Both the position numbers and the translations under genes were made by a program. A stretch of 64,000 bases of DNA from Symbiodinium natans (lineage: Eukaryota > Sar > Dinophyceae > Suessiales > Symbiodiniaceae). Within the stretch, counting starts at the first letter, position 1; every line of letters begins with the position of its first letter. The notes below the pieces were generated by a model. It had not been told where the DNA came from and ran no database searches. It worked only from the letters and a program-made list of their open reading frames with translations. This document shows positions 56,401-64,000 of this stretch, one piece after another. Location of the stretch: the NCBI GenBank assembly GCA_905221605.1, contig CAJNDS010002435.1, positions 650,777 to 714,776 on the forward strand. The letters run 5' to 3'.

Positions 56401-59400
56401 CGGCAAGGAAGCATGCGTTCCCCAGTCTCTGGTACAGACAAAGGCGAGCCGTACGTTGTGGATTGTTCTGGGTTGCAAGTATGTAGCTGCTATGCCTTGC
56501 ACGAGAAGCATTTCACCGACAGTTTCATGAACGCAGCTTGCCTGTGACAGGCGACCACCCCCCCATCACGCCGATGCGGGCGGCACCAAAGGACGCACAC
56601 ACAGAAAGGTATTCAGTTGGCAGAAGCATTTTGAGAGCTGTGTGTGCCAATGTGTGTAGCTTCAAGTGGCCCATGGCAGGACGAGTTCAGCAAGGGGAAG
56701 GAGTGGCGACTGTACGACTATGTCACACGTCACTTCATCGCATCCCTGATGGATGATGCGGAGTACGACGAGACACCGGATGGCAACTCAGTACGTAGCC
56801 ATGCGACAACATCATGCAACAAGCACCTGAAGCCGAAACGCTTGTGTTGCATTGCTGGCTTGGTCCCGATTGGCTGTGCTCCCAGGGTCCCAGTAGCCGA
56901 GGATACGCTACGTTTTTGACGTGTGTGGCGAGAGGTTCGTGTTCACCTACCACGAGGTCGGCTTGCAATGACATGAGTTCCTTCATTTCTGGTGTGTTTT
57001 TGTTTTTGTATAGCCGAGGCCAAACATCAAAGTCTGAACCTGCTTTGATGTAGAAGTCACATAGGATCGAAGAACAATGAATCCACTCTTGAAGTTAGCT
57101 GCCTGCATCTTTCTCTGGAGCAAGGTGGCTGAGCGCGGCTTCTTGTATGCCATGCCATGGAAAGCGAATGATCTGTGGCTCATCCGCATACGCCCGGCAG
57201 AGTAAGCTTGTGCTTTTATTTAGAGGGAGGCTTGCAGCACCTAACATGTGAGGTACCCTTAGCATTTTCTGGCCACTTCTGCGGTGTTCACTTGTGCGGC
57301 CGTGATGCTTGGCCATGTCCCAGGAAGCTTGAAGAGATCGACTGGGAGATGCCGGTTTCTCGGCTAGAAATGGGCCAACAATGCATTTTGTGGTGAGACA
57401 CCCTTAGACCACTTGGTTTGTCAATGAGGGTGTGTTCTTTGTCAATACAGGTGGCTCCTCATACGGTACCTCGGAATTTGTTCTGCGCCCACAAGACACG
57501 ACGTGTGCTACTGCAATCTTACGGCCACCAGGAACAAGAGCGCACCCCCAGATAGACGGTCTTATGAAGCCCATATTGAACCCTCAATCCCTGAGTTCAG
57601 CCTCTAAACTTTTTTCAGCCCAAAAGAAGTGCCCAGGACATGGCGGAGGGTGACGAGCTATCCGTCGATGAGGTCGGCGTGGCCCGTGACACCACGAAGC
57701 CTCCCGATTACCTGAGCCTGGGCTGTTCGGGCCAAGAGCGTTTCATTCCGGCGTGAGGGGCTTAGAGAGGGAGGTTCATGGATGTTGATGGGATGCCTAA
57801 AGCAGTTCAGGAGGGAAAGTGAGCTCGTGGCCCTGATGGACAAGAACGGCATCGGCACAGATGCGTCCATCCCACAGCACATGCAGCCATTCGGCCAAGA
57901 AGTTTGGTGACCGGTTTGAGGCTTTCAGGTACAGGAGAGAAAGGCTGCAATGCCCGGATGTATGGGCAGGGGCTTGACATGGAAGAAGTGGCCACGCTCA
58001 GCGGCGCAGTGATAGAGCGCAAAGCTGTCGTTGTTGTTCGAGTCTGGGCATGTCGTCAGGTGTTAGCAGTGAAAGGTGCTACACCCGTTCGCCTGAAGCC
58101 CTGAAAGCCGCAGGAACGTTGTAGACCGGCACTACGTCATGATCTGCGGGCCGGGCGAGAATGGCCAGCGAGGAGCATCCCCATTAAAAACAAGAGCTTT
58201 GGGATCGACCTGCCGTATGTGTGATTGGTGGGATCAGGATCTACCGAAAGGCTTGTCGCGAGGGAGGGCCTTCGTGAGATTTTGAAGATCTGACAACGGG
58301 CAACGTAGAAAGGGGCATATCATCGAAAGTGGAGAACCCGGCGATGCTTTTCCTGGCGGCATCCCTTCAAAAGCTGATCTGGTGTGAAGGCGAAGTCATC
58401 TCCAAGGGGGGCAAGGGCAAAGGTCGGAAAGGCCTGTCTCTGTCCAAGCTCTATTTCTGCCTTCGTTCTGCAGAGGGATCGGACTGCTGCTTTCAGAGGG
58501 ATTCGGCCAAGCCAAAGCCAGATGGTGTACCGGGCAAGTCCATTTGGCTCAAGCTCTTTGATAATTGAGCAATTTGTTTGGGTTTCTCCCCTTGCTCAAG
58601 CTAAGTCTTGCAGCAATGGAAGAAAATGCTGAGGTGGAGCGGGAGGTGGACCAGGAGAAGTCGGGAAAGACAGAGCAGCTGGATACGAAATCGGATGGCT
58701 TCTCCGATGGCTTGAGCAACATCACGCCCGGTTCGGATGGTATGAGCAACATCCCTGGAGGGATGGAGGGGGATGAGATGTTCGGGGAGTCCTTCGAGCT
58801 GCTAAGGATGCCAAGCCACGATGTTCAGATCCTGAGGTGCTCCTGGCAGCAGCTGTTGGACGCTGCCGGCAGCGATCTGGGTGACATCCTGTATTCGGCA
58901 CTCACAAGTTCTTTGATTGTGCTGAAGGATCTCATTTCAACGCCTCGAGCAGTGATGGCTCTGCGGCTTTTCAATGGCTTCGGCATGATTGTGGAGAAGG
59001 CCGACGATCCGGACGGGATGAGAACTTACACCGAGACCTTGGCTTTCAAACATCTTCAGTTTGAGGTAACCCAGGTGCGTGCCGGGTTGGCGGCCGATTC
59101 CTTTCTCGAGGTGCTGACGCAGCATGTAGCCCAGGAGTTGCCGCCCGGCGCAGGCGCAGTGTGGAGGCAGGTCCTGCTGTATGTGGGTGGTGCCTTCCGC
59201 TACGTCAAGCAGACGTATGGCAAGCGCTTGAAACTCATTGAGGGTGACTGGAATGAGATCCAGAACGCCGCGAATGAGGAGATAGAAGATGAGGTGGTGC
59301 GCAGCTTTCCCAAGATGTGCGCCTTCTCCAACCAGGTCATGGGTCAACCAACCGAAGGTTGGATGGAGGAGCTCCTGGCTGTTTTCCCAGTGCTTGTGGA

Positions 59401-62400
59401 GCGCGTTGGCAACCCGGCTCACCTCGTGGAGGAGTGTGACCTGCTCTCACTGGCAATGGTGGCACGGTCGGACAACATCGACTTCGACAGGTTCAAGCCT
59501 GTGATGCTGGCAGCACTGCGATCCCTGCTTCCCAAGACGTGGAGCACAGCACACGAAGAAGCCTGGGAGTGGCTATGGGCCACCATCTCAAGGAACCTCA
59601 CAGAGTCCACGATGAAAGTGCGCGCCTTCAAGCCTTACAACGCGCAGCTGTATGCCGGGATGACCGAGGAGCACAAGGAGACCTTCCGCACAACTATCTA
59701 CGCGAAGTTCTTCGCAAAGTGCGCTGCCAGCCAGGACCTCTTCAAACAGTCGCAAACGAGGCTCCGCTACATTGCCGACCGGGTCCTGTGTTGTGCCTAT
59801 GACATGATGCAACGGGACACAAGTGAGATGGTCGATGAGCTTTCCGCCCTGGGGTTGCGGCACGTAGGGTATGGCGTGCCGATTGACCTTTTTGGGCCGT
59901 TCACGGACACCTGCGTGGATGTGCTGCAGCCGATCGTGGAAGAGCAGCCCAACAGCGTCATCTCGACGAAGGAGGTCCTCTGCCCTGCCGATGCTGCCCA
60001 CTACGTGGCGGAGAACAAGCTTCAAGAGCACATGATGCTCGAGGGCTTTCGTTGGTCCATAGGACTGGTCGCACGAATTCTCATGCGCACTATCACTGAA
60101 GGCTCCACAGCCGTCATGCAGGCTATCCATGCCAATGACTCCAAGCTCCTGAGACGGGCTCTGCGTGATGCTCCCCGCGCACAACGTGTGAACTGGCAGC
60201 TGCGGGTCCGTGTGGGCAGCCAGTCCATCAGCCCGCTGTACTGGGCGCTGAGGAGTGGTTGCCATGGGGCAGCGAGGACAATCTTGCAGGACATCCTAAC
60301 TATCCGAGCAGACCGGGACAGGTACTACTACGGGGCGGACGAGCTCTTCAGGCTGCAGCCCGACGTTGTAGACAACCTCTTGCGCGAAGCGCCGTCGCTT
60401 GCGAAGGATTTCCTGGACGGCCTCATCTGGCGGTCCCATAAGACACAGGACGGTCTTCGCCCTGTGATTTACTACCTCGAGCACCTGCTACAGGACCGTA
60501 CCATACTCAAAGTAACGATCACAGATCACCGAAAACCAAACTCAAACTCCAAGACGGTACTGTACTCAAAGAAACGATCAAAGGTCAGCCAAAACCACAG
60601 CCACAGGACCAGGACGAGTCTCAGATGCTGTCGCGCTCGATGAAGTCCTTCATCAATTTCCGGGATCCCCGCACGATCACTCACCCCATCCTCGTCTTCA
60701 CTCTGGACCTCATCTGGGAGAAGCTCGTGATGCGGCATTTCCTCCTGGACCGCGCGTGGACCGTGATATCATTCGCCATCTACATCATCGCCCAAAGTGT
60801 GCTAAACCAGAAGGTCTATCTTGACAACCAGGAGCTGCACAATTACATGGGCATCGCCCGGATGGTCGTCTACGTTGTCGGCCTGGGCCAGCTGCTCTTC
60901 TGGCATGGAACCCAAATTTGTCACTCCTTCGCAAGAAAGGATTTCACAAAGAAGTGGTGTCTTCACATTCCTGGTTATCTCGCCCAGTGGGAGCAGCAAG
61001 TGTCCCTGGCCCTCACGGCCGACCTTCTCGGGATGCTTCTCATGGAGCCGGTCTGCCACTGCTTCGGGGTGTCGCAAGAGCACATGATCGCACTGACGTG
61101 CGAGGTCTACACGCTTGAGATGCAGCAGCTCTACCAGATCCTCTCCGTCTGCGGGGTCTTCTTGTTCTCCATGCTGGTCTTGGATCTGGCAACCGTGTCC
61201 ATCAAGATGTCGGAGTACAAGGTGCTGTGCTCGCGCGCCATCGGACAGGTCTTGCTGTGCCTGGGCGCCGTGGCCGCCTGCATCGTAGTCTTCAGCTTTT
61301 CCATCGCCTCAATGGCCCGAGAGGTCGAAGAGGTCGGCCTCGAGGACTTTGAGGACATCGGCGGTACGTTGCAAATGCTGATTCAGATCGCCTGGGGGCT
61401 GACGAGCATGGAAGAGATGAAGGTCATTGCCGAGAAGAGCACCTTCATGTTCATGGCCATTCTTCTGTACAGCGTTTTGGTGTACACCTGCTTCTACAAC
61501 CTCCTGGTGGCGCAGTTCTGTGGTGTCTACATGGCACTATCCGAAGACATTCAGGGCCACGCCAGGTTGGAGAGGGGCACCATCATCATGGAAACCTTGA
61601 AGGGCATCAGCTCAAGCCGCTGGAAGAAGTTCATGGCCTCGATGTCGCTGGATCGACGTGTGGACTTTGGTGAAGGAGACATCGGCCTCGCTGGGGGCAT
61701 CAAAGTCTTCGAGCCTGCCCTGGATCATCCTATCTCCAAGGATGAAATAGAGCGCTTCGGAGGTCAAACAGATCCCTCCTTGCCGTGGCCGGAGAAAGAG
61801 TCGGACGAGAAAGATCACCTCGAGAAGATGATTCAGCGAACGATCCGGAGCACGCTTTCCAGCGCTCTGGGGAAGAAGGGCGATGACTTTGGAACATCCA
61901 GCAGCCACCAGAGCAGCTCCATGAGCCACCACAGCATCCATAGCACCCAGAGTACCTGAGAATTTTGGTTTTTAGCGTACCGTCTGGGTACAGCGTGTGT
62001 CTGGGCAGACAGTTTTGTGCTATTCCGTCGATGCAGAGGCTTTGTTCAGCAACCTCTGTGACGGATGATTTTTTGCTGATTTCAAGTGCTTCTGACCCTT
62101 GGAGGTACTTTTCAAGTAACCCAGGCCGGCGTGCATAAACGATGCATGCCCCTGGGGGGTGTCTTGTGGGGCTGGCTTGATGCTCTGAACAGGCTTTGCC
62201 TTTTGGCATCGTGTCATCTCAAAGCGGCCCTGGCCAGCGCCCACCACGCATGAGCACGTATTTCCAGACAGGCCTGATCCTGTGCCTGTCAATCGTGCTC
62301 AGCTCTTCAGACCCCAGCTTCTGGACACTCCCAAAAGCAAAACACACCCCAGACGTGCCAAGTCCTGAAGCTGCGCGCCTGAGCGAAGTGCCCGCCATTC

Positions 62401-63618
62401 GGGCCTACTCCCAACCCTGAAGGGGTGGGAGCCTCTGACCCATGATGCAGTCCTTAAGATGTTACCTGGAAGGGGAGCCTCCCGTGAGGCCAGGATTGCA
62501 CTGTCAACATCGGGGCTTTTCCCAAAGGGTCTGGAGGTGGTTGCAACGGACCCAGCCCAGCCCTTTGCTTTCGCCCCTTTCCGTTCGACGGAGTCAGGAG
62601 ATTACAAACGTGCAAGCCATCAGAGCTGTGGGATGTTGGTGGGCATGCACCTGCCCGCGCTCGCTCTACTAGTGGCGCTCTCTGTTTCTTTCTCTTCGTT
62701 TTTTAATCAGACCGAACCTGTTTCCAACCCCGCAGCTCCTTCTTGGGCGCAAATCTGAACCACAGGGGGAGCTTTAGGGTGCTTGTTGTATCGCTACATT
62801 CGCTGCAACGGCAATTGAGGCACGAGACCTCTTCATGGTGCAATTCAAAGTCCGCAAAAAGAAGGGCCACGGCACATCTTGCTCCCAAGCTTTCGTCGCA
62901 ATCCCCCTCCCTCCCCCCGCCCCCAATATGCAGACCGACTTTCCGCGTGCGGAGGCAAAGGGAAGGGTGGCAAAGGCGAAGATGGACGCCCTGCATCCAG
63001 GCCTGCTTGGGACCTCACCGAGGGCTTGCTGGCTGTCTGGGCACTGATGAGTCCTGAAAAGAGGCGCCCCTCCCAGCAGGCACATGGTGCCTACACCCAT
63101 GGGGCTGAGCTTGCTGGCTGCCTTTGAAGAGCTGGATCCGCAGCTCTCTGTCTGCAAATGCGTGCCGAAGAGAGGTTAAGGCTTAAGGTCTTCGGCGGCC
63201 AACTTCATGTTGGCAGTGTGCCTGCCGAGATCGAAAGACGAGCCCGAAAGGAACAAGGACAGAATTCTTCGACTCGCTTGTGTGGGGTTATGTGTTGGCC
63301 AAGGCTCTGCCGGCCTCCGATCAGGGCCTTCATGGAGAAGCAGGCAGCGGAATTGTACTTGAGCATGGGCATTGGGCTGCATGGGCCGTGTTCGGCAGGT
63401 GGCTCAGATTGCGGAAGGCATGCTGGACAAGCCAGACGTAACAGCGCAGAACTTGGACTTGCTGCCTGGCTAGCGTTGAGTCGCCTGAGTAGCTTCGCAT
63501 AGCTTCGAGGGCTGAGGAGTTGGGGGCTGATGAGCTGTTGCGTATTTCAGTGTGGCTTTGGTTGCTTCGCGCTCCTCCGCCTCTGCGCAGGTTCCATTCC
63601 AAGTTCTTGAGTTTTCGG
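50405..63618 (+). CDS. TOP3B: DNA topoisomerase III beta, interrupted by a nested gene; continues past the window
   Basis: Type IA topoisomerase relaxing single-stranded DNA/RNA. Exons: 50405-50451 (LMVAEKPSVAKLVAE), 50618-50680, 50743-50791, 50925-50963 (TIGHIFGLDFE), 51137-51226, 51451-51537 (TOPRIM WLDCDREGEN), 51899-51948, 52264-52327 (VDARQ), 52692-52747 (ELDLKIGVAFTR), 52827-52926 (SYGPCQTPTL), 53060-~53118, 54516-54564, 54790-54824, 55069-55126 (LYSSGYISYPRT; catalytic Tyr 55115-55117), 55774-55846, 56378-56443, 56551-56608 (DHPPITPM), 56691-56771, 56902-56956, 57125-57163, ~57330-57390, ~57630-57715, 57814-57882 (KNGIGTDASIPQH), 58108-58158, then 63080-63169 (VPTPMGLSLL), 63325-63349, 63399-63460, 63591-63618. 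Donors: about 12 GC, 8 GA, 4 GT; acceptors almost all AG|G. Exons between 51538-51898 and 53119-54515 are probably missing. The 4.9-kb intron 58159-63079 contains a whole same-strand gene. The zinc-finger C-terminus lies outside the window. Confidence 0.93.
58540..58600 (+). other. Relict dinoflagellate spliced-leader sequence
   Basis: CCATTTGGCTCAAG at 58540-58553 equals the 3' end of the dinoflagellate spliced leader (CCATTTTGGCTCAAG) except for one missing T. A second, weaker candidate, TTGCTCAAG, is at 58592-58600. They lie 76 and 16 bp before the ATG at 58616. In dinoflagellates such relicts mark genes made from reverse-transcribed, trans-spliced mRNA. The match is short, so chance is not excluded, but the gene that follows is almost intronless among genes with very dense introns. 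Confidence 0.65.
58616..61959 (+). CDS. Three-globin, ankyrin-like, six-helix ion-channel protein nested in TOP3B
   Basis: Predicted 1095 residues. ATG 58616 is the first ATG after the leader relict. Order: acidic N-terminus (1-65); globin-like domain 1 (about 68-200, RCSW..., TLAFKH with candidate proximal His146); domain 2 (about 225-330, HEEAWEWLW; no His at the equivalent site); domain 3 (about 340-500, ALGLRHVGYGVP with candidate proximal His416); an ankyrin-like stretch (about 500-627); then six hydrophobic segments (about 696-711, 728-744, 777-798, 819-844, 856-881, 925-955) with a pore-loop-like segment before the last, and a Ser/His-rich cytosolic tail. This is the Ion_trans/TRP-like layout, probably a membrane cation channel gated or modulated by haem or gas ligands (inference). 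The frame shifts by 56 nt at 60498-60553: either a tiny GT-AG intron or a frameshift in a duplicated segment. Without that join the locus would be two ORFs, 58616-60643 and 60625-61959. Confidence 0.8.
60491..60606 (+). repeat. 59-bp tandem duplication containing a possible 56-nt intron
   Basis: CAGGACCGTACCATACTCAA (from 60491) recurs diverged as CAAGACGGTACTGTACTCAA (from 60550), with the similarity continuing about 50 bp. Taking GTACCA at 60498 as donor and CCAAG at 60549-60553 as acceptor joins the two reading frames exactly. Both copies are otherwise open, in different frames. Confidence 0.65.
61960..63079. other. Remainder of the TOP3B intron downstream of the nested gene
   Basis: No poly-A tract follows the nested stop codon. 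Small open stretches (for example an ATG at 62250 reading MSTYFQTGLILCLSIVLSS) have no family match. TOP3B coding resumes at 63080. Confidence 0.45.
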
Positions 63619-64000
63619 GATGCCTGGCGGCAACTGTGATTCAGAAGCTCCAGTGTGCGGCAGCTTTCCATGAACCCTATTGTTAGAGCTGGGGGCTGCC
63701 TGAAATTCTTGAGAGGCCTGAGACGCAAGATGAATCCCTGCGAAGAAAGTTGTGCCCAGAAAACATCAGCTCTCTGGATCGTTTCTTTATGCGCAAAGAC
63801 CAGATGGGGCAGTCCTGGTCAGGCGGATCCCGATGGCTTGTGCGTGGTTGAATGGAGGTTTCGTCATTGTCATTGTAAACGGTCCGTGGGCCGGAGGTAG
63901 TTTGCAGGCTTCATGAGATGACGGGAGGGTAGATGCCTGAGCAAACGGCTCCAAAGAAGGTTCCCAGGTCCTGCTGCCAAGATGAGAGAGGCGGCTGCGT
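63619..64000. other. TOP3B intron running off the window
   Basis: After the exon ending in LSFR at 63618 (GA donor, CGG|GATGCC) I see no further TOP3B exon before the window ends. Confidence 0.4.

Noticed and set aside
58565-58615. Start of the channel protein at a TTG at 58565
   Set aside because: It is not an ATG, and 58565-58600 lies between the spliced-leader relict copies, so it is expected to be untranslated; the ATG at 58616 was chosen.
1-64000. tRNA, rRNA, CRISPR, riboswitch or bacterial-type operon signals
   Set aside because: None seen by eye; introns, telomere repeats and splice signals show a eukaryotic nuclear chromosome. A tRNA scan would be needed to exclude small RNA genes.

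Overview
The window looks like the left end of a dinoflagellate chromosome, probably of Symbiodiniaceae type (the family assignment is inference; no search was run). The evidence is a terminal array of the TTTAGGG telomere heptamer, very dense introns, and splice junctions that obey dinoflagellate rules. When I spliced recognisable genes so that the reading frame and family alignment were restored, donors were mostly GC, then GA, with GT a minority, and acceptors were almost always AG followed by G. A relict of the dinoflagellate spliced leader was also found. Every gene I could identify lies on the + strand, so one unidirectional block runs away from the telomere.

Layout. 0-15.6 kb: telomeric heptamer tracts in both orientations, telomere-derived satellites, a 21-bp inverted minisatellite, G-, T- and CT-runs and small inverted-repeat elements. 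This is not empty subtelomere. Short coding exons with proper splice sites sit between the tracts: an unidentified gene (exons from 478) and the N-terminal arm of a seryl-tRNA synthetase (nine exons, 9886-14691, exactly 132 codons). Their introns are partly built of telomeric repeats. 15.6-24.7 kb: exon-like islands of one or more unidentified genes. 24.8-26.1 kb: a PARP-type ADP-ribosyltransferase. 29.8-36.2 kb: the ALG2 mannosyltransferase. 41.4-50.1 kb: a DEAD-box RNA helicase whose motif III intron holds a 2.25-kb AT-rich inverted-repeat element with a 10-bp target duplication. 50.4 kb to beyond 63.6 kb: topoisomerase III beta, at least 28 small exons.

The most striking object is at 58.6-62.0 kb. 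Inside a 4.9-kb intron of TOP3B, on the same strand, sits a nearly intronless gene of 1095 codons. It encodes three globin-like domains, an ankyrin-like segment and a six-helix ion-channel module. Just upstream is a truncated spliced-leader relict, so the gene probably arrived as a retroposed, trans-spliced mRNA. Globin domains 1 and 3 keep a histidine at the proximal haem-ligand position and domain 2 has lost it, suggesting a haem- or gas-responsive channel. The only candidate intron (56 nt) coincides with a tandem duplication of exon sequence.

The identified genes are housekeeping functions (translation, N-glycan assembly, RNA helicase, topoisomerase, ADP-ribosylation) with no obvious shared pathway. 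Family identities rest on motif recognition by eye; junctions marked ~ are uncertain.
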